A DNA stretch of 64,000 bases from Fimbriimonas planktonicus (GTDB taxonomy: Bacteria; Armatimonadota; Fimbriimonadia; Fimbriimonadales; Fimbriimonadaceae). Position numbers and translations under genes: made by a program. The DNA lies in assembly GCA_965234685.1 (NCBI GenBank), contig OZ248539.1:1984001-2048000 (forward strand), written 5' to 3'. Shown in pieces: positions 32,663-40,486 of the stretch. How positions within the stretch are numbered: position 1 is the first letter of the stretch; each line of letters opens with the position of its first letter. A model generated the notes under the pieces. It searched no databases. It saw nothing but the letters and a program-made list of their open reading frames with translations, and was not told the DNA's origin.

Positions 32663-33519
32663 AAAATGTCATACTCCGTACCGACAAGTTCAATATCCTT
32701 CAAAAGAGCCAAATGAATCATTTCTCGCCCAGCGCAAATCATTAGCACAGCCCCGATTCCAGCCACCCCAGCTCCTCCTGCCCGCCATCCTCTAACCTGC
32801 TTGTCATAATTGTGGATTTGGCGGCCAAGGTGCCTAGAGTACTCTCCGTCTAAACCCTTTGCATTTAACATGGCGTACTCAGCCTTCACTCTGGACATTC
32901 CCGCCCATCCATCCGCGCATCGAGGCGCGATGCCCATAAGGAAGAGGCCGAAGGCCATGAGCAGCGAACCCGTTATGAAAATCAGGGCGTCTTCCGCAGT
33001 TTTGCCGGACGAATCGTACCGAGCTACGGGATCGTTTCCACAATACGCAAACCAATTTCCACCGTCCCGTGCCAGATCCTCGCTGATAAACCGACCCGAC
33101 CCTGGCTCGTAGTACCTCGCCCGCATGTAGTACAGACCCGAGTCGTCATCCTGCTGGTGACCCAGCGCCCCCACGTAACGGTTTGAAGGCGCGCCCTGGT
33201 AAGCCGAAGCTCCGCTTGGGTGAGTCCCCCACTGCCGCATCGCCCCCCAAGGGTCATAGGCCCGGCGAGAGGTCAAAGTAAATCCGCCCGCTCCGTCACG
33301 CAACAAACATGCCGTCATGTTCCCGTGTCCATCGTACACCGGAAACCGCACCGAAGTCGCCGATCCGGTCTTAAAGACCTCCACATAATCAATCCCCCCA
33401 GCCCCAAGCCCGTTTCGAACAATCTCCGTATAAGCACCCCGCGTCGGACCATTGGAGAAAGTCGCCAAATTCCTTTGGAGTGCGGCGGCTCTGCCGCCGC
33501 TTTTGGCGGTCGGAACCAC
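32647..33519 (-). CDS. Rhs-repeat core fragment with membrane-type C-terminal domain
   Basis: 290 aa. Residues about 28-172 are the end of an Rhs/YD-repeat protein: VRFPVYDGHGNMTACLLRDG, RRAYDPWGAM, the hallmark YYMRARYYEPGSGRFISED and YCGNDPVARYD. The variable C-terminal domain (173-290) differs from anything I know; it has two hydrophobic segments (about 177-197 and 246-263) flanking a polar, basic region. In Rhs systems this position holds a toxin. The 5' end is truncated: a full Rhs protein is far longer, and the first 20 codons here come from a palindromic repeat. Whether it is expressed is unknown. It is followed by an overlapping membrane-protein gene. Confidence 0.8.
   Translation of the reverse strand: MVPTAKSGGRAAALQRNLATFSNGPTRGAYTEIVRNGLGAGGIDYVEVFKTGSATSVRFPVYDGHGNMTACLLRDGAGGFTLTSRRAYDPWGAMRQWGTHPSGASAYQGAPSNRYVGALGHQQDDDSGLYYMRARYYEPGSGRFISEDLARDGGNWFAYCGNDPVARYDSSGKTAEDALIFITGSLLMAFGLFLMGIAPRCADGWAGMSRVKAEYAMLNAKGLDGEYSRHLGRQIHNYDKQVRGWRAGGAGVAGIGAVLMICAGREMIHLALLKDIELVGTEYDILCTFF
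33482..33504. repeat. GC-rich hairpin at the 5' end of the Rhs fragment
   Basis: GCGGCGGC and GCCGCCGC form a perfect 8-bp stem around TCT followed by TTTT on the plus strand. It encodes the SGGRAAA part of the Rhs fragment's N-terminus, so the truncation point coincides with an intergenic repeat. It could also terminate plus-strand transcription. Confidence 0.6.
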
Positions 33520-33544
33520 TAACCCACCTGCGGTTCACAAACCC

Positions 33545-33712
33545 AATCCGAATACAGCCGAAAACCGCGTGAGCCCCTTCTCCATTCCGATGGAGAAGGG
33601 GACGGGGGATGAGGACCCGCATAGCCAAAAAATACGAGCTCGAGCCCCCTTCTTTCGCCTCCAGCGAGAGAAGGGGGTTGGGAGGAAGAGAGCCGACCAG
33701 CAGAAATCCCCG
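33545..33712. repeat. Composite palindromic repeat, copy 3
   Basis: Full unit in the same orientation as the copies beside nuoG: lead-in CAGCCGAAAACCGCG, module A (CCCCTTCTCC / GGAGAAGGGG, ACGGGGGATGAGG), module B (CCCCCTTC / GAAGGGGG around TTTCGCCTCCAGCGAGA) and the tail GCAGAAATCCCCGCC. Together with the next repeat it fills the gene-free stretch upstream of the Rhs fragment. Confidence 0.8.
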
Positions 33713-33747
33713 CCTAAACCGTCAACAAATCCGAACTTCCGAAAAAC

Positions 33748-33842
33748 CCGAACGCAGCCGAAAACCGCGCGAGCCCCTTGCAATTCAGGGCCATCCAAGG
33801 CAACACAAAGCCACGCAAGGCGCGAAGCTCAAAACGCCGCCC
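33748..33842. repeat. Truncated composite repeat joined to a second repeat family
   Basis: The lead-in of another composite unit (CGCAGCCGAAAACCGCG, GAGCCCCTT) breaks off and is joined to CCATCCAAGGCAACACAAAG and CCACGCAAGGCGCGAAG, a repeat also found near 36.5 kb. The junction marks a past insertion or deletion. Confidence 0.7.
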
Positions 33843-33847
33843 CCCGA

Positions 33848-34234
33848 TCACGTCTTCCCAACGTAAACCTCCACAACCTTATCCCCCTCAACAAAGACCA
33901 ATACAATTGTCGGAATCCGGTTGTAATACCAAACCGAACCCCGAGCCATCGGAATCTCCTTAGGAACAAACGACGCCCGAATATCCGATCTAACCGACCG
34001 ATTGAACACCACGGCAGGATGAACCTCATCCGGCGCACCCAATTTGCTTCGAACTTCCTGGCTCCGCTTCCCAACCAACCCCTTCGCCGCACGCTCGAAA
34101 TCCGAAGTATCAAACTGTTTGAGCACCCAAAAAGAGATCGCTCCGCATCCGGCGATGACAATGAGCCCAGAAACCAAGTTCTCCACCCGAGAACGCCTGA
34201 CCTTGTGCGATGGTATCGCTTTCATTCGAGTCAC
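33848..34234 (-). CDS. Membrane-anchored protein with BamE/SmpA-like C-terminus
   Basis: 128 aa. One membrane helix (about residues 20-40, VSGLIVIAGCGAISFWVL) follows a basic start. The exported part has GLVGKRSQEVRSKLGAPDEV, the 'G-x-S-x-x-E-V-x-x-x-L-G-x-P' pattern of BamE/SmpA-like domains, and ends IVLVFVEGDKVVEVYVGKT. A fold resemblance is all I can claim. It lies in the accessory region between repeats and a 163-aa gene on the same strand. A second ATG three codons later is equally good. Confidence 0.6.
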   Translation of the reverse strand: MTRMKAIPSHKVRRSRVENLVSGLIVIAGCGAISFWVLKQFDTSDFERAAKGLVGKRSQEVRSKLGAPDEVHPAVVFNRSVRSDIRASFVPKEIPMARGSVWYYNRIPTIVLVFVEGDKVVEVYVGKT

Positions 34235-34254
34235 TAAACTTTAAGCAACGAAAC

Positions 34255-34746
34255 TCATCCGGTGAGTGCCCGCACTCCCTGCGTCAGCGCTGCCTCAAGT
34301 CTAAGCATCTCGTGCTCCGAACACTTACAAATCGCCGCCGCCAACTGACTAGAAGTTCTCAGCAGCCTCTTGTCCACATTATCTGTCGCTAAGTACTGCC
34401 AAAACAAAGCAGATCGAAGCTCTTGTGCCGTCACGATCAGAATATCGTTGTCGTTGTCGTCGTCAGAACGTACGGTCGGCACGAGGCGACTTGAAAGCAC
34501 TATCACCGCTTCAAAATCGCCCATCTTCCGAGCGTGCTCAATCAAGACGGCGGTCAAGTTCGTTGCCAATTCTGCCCTTCCATCCTCGTCCGATTGAAAA
34601 AGTTCGAAGACGATGTCGACAAACTTCGAACCCTCCTCGACCGGTGGAATTTCTAAATCGATCGCGTACCTGTCTATGATGGAACCAATCAACTCGCCCG
34701 CTTTCCAGGCAGAAAAATCACTCAATTCTTCTTGTGTCTCCTTCAT
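34255..34746 (-). CDS. Hypothetical soluble protein of the accessory region
   Basis: 163 aa, acidic, without signal peptide or membrane segments. Helical pattern with ELATNLTAVLIEHARKMGDF and HEMLRLEAALTQGVRALTG, and an acidic patch SDDDNDNDI. I recognise no domain. Size, acidity and position in a string of unrelated small genes near an Rhs fragment recall immunity proteins, but this is speculative. It is 20 bases upstream of the BamE-like gene. Confidence 0.6.
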   Translation of the reverse strand: MKETQEELSDFSAWKAGELIGSIIDRYAIDLEIPPVEEGSKFVDIVFELFQSDEDGRAELATNLTAVLIEHARKMGDFEAVIVLSSRLVPTVRSDDDNDNDILIVTAQELRSALFWQYLATDNVDKRLLRTSSQLAAAICKCSEHEMLRLEAALTQGVRALTG

Positions 34747-34787
34747 CTCCGATTTCCATTGACCTTGAAACTACTATTCATCATGTC

Positions 34788-35021
34788 CTAAACGCTTGCT
34801 TCAATCTGCGAACCGCGACTCGACCAAACTGCCAATTGCAGAAGAGAACAATCGAAAAAAATGACCTGGCACTGAAACAGTGGATCATTGAAGATGTCAA
34901 ATATGCCTCCTAGATTGCCCGTCCATAGCCATGCATAGCTGGAAATGTATAAATGGTACGACATGGCCGGAATGATCGAGATGCCTGAATAGAGCAGTCT
35001 TCGTTTCGTTGCCCGTCTCAA
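34788..35021 (-). CDS. Small hypothetical membrane protein, 77 aa
   Basis: Starts MRRATKRRLLYSG and contains hydrophobic stretches (SIIPAMSYHLYISSYAWLW, then FQCQVIFFDCSLLQLAVW). Aromatic-rich, lower GC than its surroundings. No family recognised. The 227 bases upstream of it contain no gene. It may be a remnant rather than an active gene. Confidence 0.4.
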   Translation of the reverse strand: MRRATKRRLLYSGISIIPAMSYHLYISSYAWLWTGNLGGIFDIFNDPLFQCQVIFFDCSLLQLAVWSSRGSQIEASV

Positions 35022-35248
35022 GACCGCTCACCCTCTGCATGGTGTAGATCGTCCGCGCGCCGCGGCCATTGTAATGTGAACGGCGTGACTTTTAAGGGCA
35101 GAAAAAGAACCCTCTTTCCTTGATATCTCTCATGGCCATTTTAAGCAGATCGATCCGACATTATCCGCCTAGTCCCAGAAAACACCGACCCTGAAGTGGA
35201 GTAGATAATTGCGATTCTAGCGTAAACCTCAAACACCCCGAAACCTAC

Positions 35249-35692
35249 TCACTCTCTTCCCAGGATGGAAAGCTCTGCCACGTGGGCACGTGAAGAAACG
35301 GTATGCCCGAATGGCCAAGTAACCCGATGATCGTCGTAAAGAGGCTTGAGGAGGGCAAGATCCCGCTTCTGGCCATAAAACCGAAGCCAGTCAGACGCAA
35401 AGAACCGAACATTCGGATCGCTCGACTGAAGCATTCTCCGAATGAACGGCCGAGCCCGAAGCACCGTGCAGTCAAAGAGCACCTCAAGTAAAGCCAATGC
35501 AGGTTCCTGCTCGAGCTCATCAAACCGCTCCGTCAGTCGCAACAGAAACCGCTTGACGATCCGCGTCTGGTTGCCACGTTCAAATCGGAGCGCAAAGAGG
35601 AAGGTCGCCTGATCCTCAGCGGAGCGCTTGAGAAATGCCGAAACGTTCAACTGTGATCGGAGTGTCGTCGAAACGCCTTGTGCCATGTCCAT
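35249..35692 (-). CDS. Hypothetical helical (HEAT-like) protein
   Basis: 147 aa, all-helical by pattern, with repeated amphipathic stretches (LLRLTERFDELEQEPALALL, RPFIRRMLQSSDPNVRFFAS, then LALLKPLYDDH) reminiscent of HEAT repeats. GGCAGG lies before the second ATG (codon 3), which may be the true start. No family is assigned. It is one of the small unrelated genes upstream of the Rhs fragment on the same strand. An alternative frame over the 3' end is also open and I cannot exclude a late frameshift. Confidence 0.55.
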   Translation of the reverse strand: MDMAQGVSTTLRSQLNVSAFLKRSAEDQATFLFALRFERGNQTRIVKRFLLRLTERFDELEQEPALALLEVLFDCTVLRARPFIRRMLQSSDPNVRFFASDWLRFYGQKRDLALLKPLYDDHRVTWPFGHTVSSRAHVAELSILGRE

Positions 35693-35845
35693 CCTGCCCG
35701 CAAACTAAGACACGATTACCAACAGCCCGGCCGAATGTCCTGAGATCGGCTTCGGATTCCGGTTGGGCTGCTCCGTTTGCGAAGCGAATGTAAGCACAAA
35801 TATGCCGGTTGTCATCATGGCATCAACTCTCCTTGGTCCAAACAC

Positions 35846-36181
35846 CTAATCTGCTTGCTGCTCCGTATTTTCAACTGGCCTCATCAAATACGCGCCGACA
35901 AGGAAGAGAACGCAGTAACTGACGAATACTTCTGGCCGCAGGAACATCACTGCTAAAGCTCCGTAAACAAAAACTGGCCAAAGAACGTCCCTGCCAAAGT
36001 GTTTCACCAGCTCGTCTTGTCCAGGACGGCGATCACCTGTAAAGATTGAAGCACTCATCAAGCAAAGAACGGTCGGTACCGAGGAACTGGACGCGATGCC
36101 CTCTGTCAATCGGAGCCAATAAATGGTGGAAAGCACTGTAACGTGTAGCACTGCTGCAATCCAGTAATGTAACGAGGTCAT
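35846..36181 (-). CDS. Small hypothetical membrane protein, 111 aa
   Basis: Three hydrophobic segments (about residues 5-23, 33-48 and 70-103, for example VFVYGALAVMFL and VSYCVLFLVGAYLM). An acidic tail (PVENTEQQAD) ends the protein. No family recognised. It heads the string of small minus-strand genes in the accessory region. No clear ribosome-binding site. Confidence 0.5.
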   Translation of the reverse strand: MTSLHYWIAAVLHVTVLSTIYWLRLTEGIASSSSVPTVLCLMSASIFTGDRRPGQDELVKHFGRDVLWPVFVYGALAVMFLRPEVFVSYCVLFLVGAYLMRPVENTEQQAD

Positions 36182-36431
36182 GATGCCGTTGCTCCCACGT
36201 GCGTAGGCTTATTCTAATCCGAGAACAGCCTGATTCGGAACCTTTTCTCGTCAATCTGCTTCCTCACCCAACTCTATCTCGAGTCCGACGAGCGGCGCGT
36301 CACTAGGGACCCCAGAGTGGCCGAGAAACCACGACCACAACGACCGCCCGCTCCCAGCCACCAGAATGCAAAATCTGAAAATCATTGGTTGACTTTCCGC
36401 CACCAAGAACCCAATAGACTGGGACGGCCCC

Positions 36432-36581
36432 GCCACGCAAAGCCACTCAAGGCTATGCAAAGCCACCATAGCGCCCCCAAAAACGGCTTAATTAATTAAT
36501 CCGGCTAGGGGGGAACGTTAATTAATTCGGCCCCCCAGGCCACGCAAAGCCACCCAAAGCGCGAAACTCAAAGCGCACGCC
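36432..36581. repeat. Second repeat family flanking a TTAATTAA palindromic element
   Basis: Two direct copies of a CCACGCAAAGCCAC-type repeat (about 36432-36480 and 36538-36581; the second matches the copy near 33.8 kb in AAAGCGCGAAACTCAAA) flank an element of about 55 bases. That element has TTAATTAATTAATCCGG, GGGGGG, a second TTAATTAATTCGG and CCCCCC, so GGCTAGGGGGG and CCCCCCAGGCC can pair around an AT-rich loop. The surrounding 400 bases carry no gene. Confidence 0.65.
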
Positions 36582-36594
36582 ATCATGAGAAGTC

Positions 36595-37170
36595 ATGGCC
36601 GACCGAAAGCGGATGAATCCGAGAACCATTCTCTGGTCGTCCGTCATCGTCCTCTCCGTCGCCGGAACCATCTTCGCGGGCCTGCTCCTAAGCCGAAGCC
36701 AAGCCCAGCAGTCCGAAGTCGGCAAGCTCCGAAGAATATTCGTCGCATGGCAGCTCTATCGCGAGGACCACGACGGCGTCATGTCGCCGAACCTCAACGT
36801 GCTGCGCTACCGACTCGCGGACGACGCCGACCTGATCGCCAACGACGACCCCGATCGAAAAGGGCAATCACCATTCCCCATGGACCCCGCCCTCGGAGCC
36901 GCATCGGGAAGCTCCGAAGTCCGGATCAGCTACCCGTACGTCGGAGCCTTCGCCATGGCCGGAAAGCTTTCCGACCGAATCGAGCAAATTTTCGAGAAGC
37001 CAAAACTCGGCCTCATCACCAACCCTTGGATTGGAGCCGTTGACCCAAAGGCCAAAACCTTCGACGGCCCGTTCCTCAGGCTAAACGCCTTCGGCTCGGT
37101 GCGAACGGTCCCTGCCAAAGGCAAACAAAGGCCGTTCGCCGACCCTAAGCGGCATTTCTTCGAGCCTTAA
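36595..37170 (+). CDS. Membrane-anchored protein of unknown function
   Basis: 191 aa. A single N-terminal helix (ILWSSVIVLSVAGTIFAGLLL, residues 12-32) is followed by LRRIFVAWQLYREDHDGVMSPNL, which resembles the start of the mature domain in prepilin-like proteins (helix then YREDHDG), but the FTLIE signal is absent. No catalytic motif. Its stop shares four bases with the stop of the convergent WD40 gene. It lies directly beside the repeat element that closes the accessory region. Confidence 0.65.
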   Translation: MADRKRMNPRTILWSSVIVLSVAGTIFAGLLLSRSQAQQSEVGKLRRIFVAWQLYREDHDGVMSPNLNVLRYRLADDADLIANDDPDRKGQSPFPMDPALGAASGSSEVRISYPYVGAFAMAGKLSDRIEQIFEKPKLGLITNPWIGAVDPKAKTFDGPFLRLNAFGSVRTVPAKGKQRPFADPKRHFFEP

Positions 37171-38177
37171 CCGCGCCGCTTCTTTCGAATCGGCTTCCGG
37201 ACGGGCTTCTTCGCCACCGGCGCCGCGACCGCAGGCTGCGAAGGTGAAACCGAATGCACCACCAGGCTGCCGCCCACGTTGGTGCTCAGGAAGAACGCCC
37301 CATTGCCGGTGAAACAAATCGGCGATCCGACCGAATTCTGCTCCTCCAGCACCGCGACTTTCTGATAATTCGCCGCGTTCCAAACGATCACGCTGCGATC
37401 CGTCGAGCTTGTCGCAATAAACCGCCCGCTCGGCGACCACGTCGCGTTCGTGACCCAGTCCTTGTGTCCCATCAATCGAGCAAGCCGAACGCGAGACTTA
37501 GCATCCCAAACCATGCTAACCCCGTCGCGACCGGTCGTCACAAACCGCGTGCCGTTCTTGTTGTAAGAGACATCAAACGTCCCTTCGTTGGCTGGCTGAC
37601 TCAAAATGCCAACCACCGCCCCGGTCTTCGCATCATAAACCCGACCGACGTCGCCAAGAATCCCGGTCGCAATCAGGTTCGCCGAAGCCGGATTGAACTC
37701 GCCGCCATATAGGTTGGAGCCCTTCCCAAGGATCTCCCGCTCTTCCTTCGGCGTATTCAGGCCCAAATCCTGAATGTCAATCGCGTCGTCCTTCCCGACG
37801 CTGGCGAGCAAAGTCCGCCCGACGTTAAAGCTCACCTTCTGAATCCCGCGCGTATGGCTTCGGTACTCCTGCACCTTCGCCCCCGTCCGCGCATCTTCAA
37901 TGAAGACTCGCCCCGTCTCGTCACCGGTCGCAATCCAAACGCCGTCCCGGCTCCAAGCCGCGGCATAAGCCGGCCCCGGATGCTTCGCCAACTTCCGCAC
38001 GGTCTGCCGAGTCTTGGCATCGATAATCTGCACCGAGCCATCCTCCAAGCACAGCACCACCTGAGTCCCCTGCGGCGCCGGAGCCATCGCCACCGGCCGC
38101 ACCCCTTCCGAAACCTTCACCACCGAAATCGAAACACTCGGCACCTGGCCCACTAGCATCATTGCTGAAAAAATCAT
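37167..38177 (-). CDS. WD40-repeat protein, exported
   Basis: 336 aa. The hydrophobic start MIFSAMMLVGQVPS looks like a signal peptide. Seven blade-like repeats follow (for example PGPAYAAAWSRDGVWIATGD, SHTRGIQKVSFNVGRTLLAS, HKDWVTNATWSPSGRFIATS with STDRSVIVWNA), then a Pro/Ala/Lys-rich basic tail ending KKPVRKPIRKKRRG. A GGAGG site lies 4 bases before the ATG. It is a beta-propeller that probably binds a protein partner; none is evident. Divergent from the GH2 gene and convergent with the membrane-anchored protein gene. Confidence 0.87.
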   Translation of the reverse strand: MIFSAMMLVGQVPSVSISVVKVSEGVRPVAMAPAPQGTQVVLCLEDGSVQIIDAKTRQTVRKLAKHPGPAYAAAWSRDGVWIATGDETGRVFIEDARTGAKVQEYRSHTRGIQKVSFNVGRTLLASVGKDDAIDIQDLGLNTPKEEREILGKGSNLYGGEFNPASANLIATGILGDVGRVYDAKTGAVVGILSQPANEGTFDVSYNKNGTRFVTTGRDGVSMVWDAKSRVRLARLMGHKDWVTNATWSPSGRFIATSSTDRSVIVWNAANYQKVAVLEEQNSVGSPICFTGNGAFFLSTNVGGSLVVHSVSPSQPAVAAPVAKKPVRKPIRKKRRG

Positions 38178-38229
38178 CGTTCCTCCATGACAATGGATAT
38201 AGACGCTTGTAAGATTCGCAAGTTAGCGG

Positions 38230-38235
38230 TCTAAT
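38230..38235 (+). promoter_or_regulatory. Putative -10 box (TCTAAT) of GH2 gene
   Basis: TCTAAT is followed by 7 bases and then the ATG of the glycosidase gene, with no ribosome-binding site. This is the leaderless layout; the overlapping TAATAC is an alternative. Confidence 0.38.
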
Positions 38236-38242
38236 ACGCTGT

Positions 38243-40486
38243 ATGAGCGCACAACCGCTTCTCTCGGGCTGGACCGTGGACTATGGCGACGGCCCGCAGG
38301 CCATCACCATCCCGCATGCATGGAACGAAGACCTGCCCGTTTTCGATGAAGGCCCGGTTGTGTACGAGCTCGAACTCACCGTTCCCGCCGATGCCGCAGT
38401 GCTCCGCTTCCACGGCGTCAGCTACGCCGCGGACGTCCTCATCAATCGCGAAGTGGTCACCCGCCACCGCGGAATCTGGGACGCCTGGGAAGTGCCGATC
38501 GAGAAGTACCAAGGCCAAAGCGTTCTCCTAACCGTCCGCGTCACCAAAAACGGCGGGCTCAACTACCCGGTCGAAGAAGCCGCCAGCGGCTTCCTGCCCT
38601 ACGTCTTCCACACCTTTGGCGGCATCTTCCGCGAAGTCGAAATCGACACCACTCCTGCCGCTGCCCAATCCGTGCCGGCAAGTCGAGCATCCGTAGACGG
38701 CCCGCACATCCTCGTCGACGGCGCCCCCTTCTACATGCGCGGAATCCTCCACTGGGGCTGGTATCCCGAACTCGGCCATCCAAACCCGCCCGAAGCCACC
38801 ATCCGCGCTGAGCTCGAGCAAATCCGCTCCTTCGGCTTCAACACCGTCAAGTTCTGCCTCTGGGCCCCGCCCCACCGCTACCTCGACCTGCTCGCCGAAT
38901 ACGGCCTCGTCGGCTGGCTCGAACTCCCGCTCTGGAACCCATCCAGCCAACCCGAGCGCCTCGGCCAAATCCGAACTGAACTCGAAGCCATCGTCCGCCA
39001 GTACGCCCACCACTCGTCCATCATCGCCTGGACCATCGGCTGCGAACTTGGCGAAGGCATCCCGGTCGAGTTCCGCCAAGAGCTGGTCGAACTCGTCCAG
39101 AAAACCACCGGCTGCCCCCTCGTCCGCGACAACTCCGGCGGCGCCGAAATGTACGGCGGCGACCTCCGCGAGTTCGGAACCTTCGACGACTTCCACCCCT
39201 ACTGCGACGCCCAGTTCTTCCCAAGCGTGCTCGACTGCCTGAATACCGGCAACCACGGCGAACGCCCAACCCTCCTCGGCGAAACCAACGACACCGACGT
39301 CCACCGCAACCTAGAAGCCCTCCGAAAAGTGGACCCCTTCTGGGCAAGCAGCGACGTCAACCGAAACGCAAAAGGCGTCCGCTGGCAATACGACCTACCG
39401 CACTTCCTCACCAAAAACCGCTTCGCCACCGCCCCCACCGAAAACCGCCACTTCCGGCTCATGGAATCCAGCCGCCAAAAGGCGCTGTTTGTGCGAAAAG
39501 CCGTCACCGAGCACGTCCGCGCTCGGCCGGACTTTTCAGGCTACGTCATCACCGGGCTGCGAGACACCCCAATTTCGACCGCCGGTTTCATGGATGATTG
39601 GAACGCCGCCCGATTCGATCCGGGCGAAATCGAGACCTGGAACTCGACCGATGTCTTCTACCAAATCCCCGTCCGTCGTCCAAGCTGGAAGCACGGCGGA
39701 AATCGCCCCGGCTACGCCGATTCTCGAAACCACTTCGTCGGGCGAATTCTTCTGAAGGTCGGCCTGGCCGTTGAGCAAGGCAAAACCGTCGAAGTCCGCT
39801 GGAGCATAGTGAGCTCCGAAGGCATCATCGTCGCGGAAGGGCGCGGCGAAACGGTATCCATTCCCAGGCTCTCAGCGCGAAAGGTCGCCGAAATCCACTG
39901 GCAATGCGATCAGCCTGGCGAGTTCACGTTGGTCGTCGAAGCCCCAGGCATCCGCAATGCTTGGCCCATCTGGGTCCTCTCTCGACCCAACTTCGAAGGC
40001 TGGACGATCCACGACCCGGCAGAAGTCCTCACCGATCTGACCGGAACGCCCGATGGCATGGGTCGAATCTCCACCCGGTTCCGCCCGGAAAGCCGTCCCT
40101 CGATCCAGTTCCTCCTGGACGACGCCAGCCTTCCCGCGCCGTTCTGGCGGGAATCCGCTTATGAGTTCTTCGATGCCGAGTTTTGGCAAGATCTCGGGTT
40201 TGCGGAACGATGGGAGCGCCTGATGCCCATCTCATGCGATCGGGTGATCGACATTGACTACATCGCAAAATCCTGGGGCCGCGATTACCAGGTTCTCATG
40301 AACCGAGTGGACGTTCGAACCTACGAAGAAGCCCCCGTCCTCGTGCGCTATCCGCACGGCTACGTTACGACTTTGCGCCCATTTGGCGGACTAGGCAAAC
40401 AACCGCAAGGCGTCACCAACAACCCGGCTGGCTCTCGATTCTTGAGCCGACTGATGCACTTGCGCTACTTAGGCGCAACACCGTAG
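38243..40486 (+). CDS. Glycoside hydrolase family 2 protein
   Basis: 747 aa. A GH2 enzyme of uncertain specificity (galactosidase- or glucuronidase-like). The sugar-binding domain begins LSGWTVDYGDGPQAITIPHAWN; the barrel starts at about 155 (HILVDGAPFYMRGILHW). Likely acid/base Glu268 in IGCELGEG and nucleophile Glu347 in LLGETNDTD. The family usually has N-E-x-x at the acid/base site, and here the residue before Glu is Cys, so the substrate pocket is atypical. No signal peptide. The C-terminal 180 residues (from about SRPNFEGW) are unrecognised. The 3' end overlaps the convergent thioesterase gene by 22 bases. Confidence 0.82.
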   Translation: MSAQPLLSGWTVDYGDGPQAITIPHAWNEDLPVFDEGPVVYELELTVPADAAVLRFHGVSYAADVLINREVVTRHRGIWDAWEVPIEKYQGQSVLLTVRVTKNGGLNYPVEEAASGFLPYVFHTFGGIFREVEIDTTPAAAQSVPASRASVDGPHILVDGAPFYMRGILHWGWYPELGHPNPPEATIRAELEQIRSFGFNTVKFCLWAPPHRYLDLLAEYGLVGWLELPLWNPSSQPERLGQIRTELEAIVRQYAHHSSIIAWTIGCELGEGIPVEFRQELVELVQKTTGCPLVRDNSGGAEMYGGDLREFGTFDDFHPYCDAQFFPSVLDCLNTGNHGERPTLLGETNDTDVHRNLEALRKVDPFWASSDVNRNAKGVRWQYDLPHFLTKNRFATAPTENRHFRLMESSRQKALFVRKAVTEHVRARPDFSGYVITGLRDTPISTAGFMDDWNAARFDPGEIETWNSTDVFYQIPVRRPSWKHGGNRPGYADSRNHFVGRILLKVGLAVEQGKTVEVRWSIVSSEGIIVAEGRGETVSIPRLSARKVAEIHWQCDQPGEFTLVVEAPGIRNAWPIWVLSRPNFEGWTIHDPAEVLTDLTGTPDGMGRISTRFRPESRPSIQFLLDDASLPAPFWRESAYEFFDAEFWQDLGFAERWERLMPISCDRVIDIDYIAKSWGRDYQVLMNRVDVRTYEEAPVLVRYPHGYVTTLRPFGGLGKQPQGVTNNPAGSRFLSRLMHLRYLGATP

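Noticed and set aside
33452..34237. A 261-codon plus-strand frame through the repeat block
   Set aside because: It runs across palindromic repeats and antisense to the BamE-like gene; no start context and a repeat-derived composition.
36251..36469. A 72-codon minus-strand frame with a short resemblance (LGHSGVP) to an alternative frame near 35.3 kb
   Set aside because: The similarity is very short and lies in different frame contexts; the frame overlaps a repeat. Possibly a decayed fragment but not supportable as a gene.
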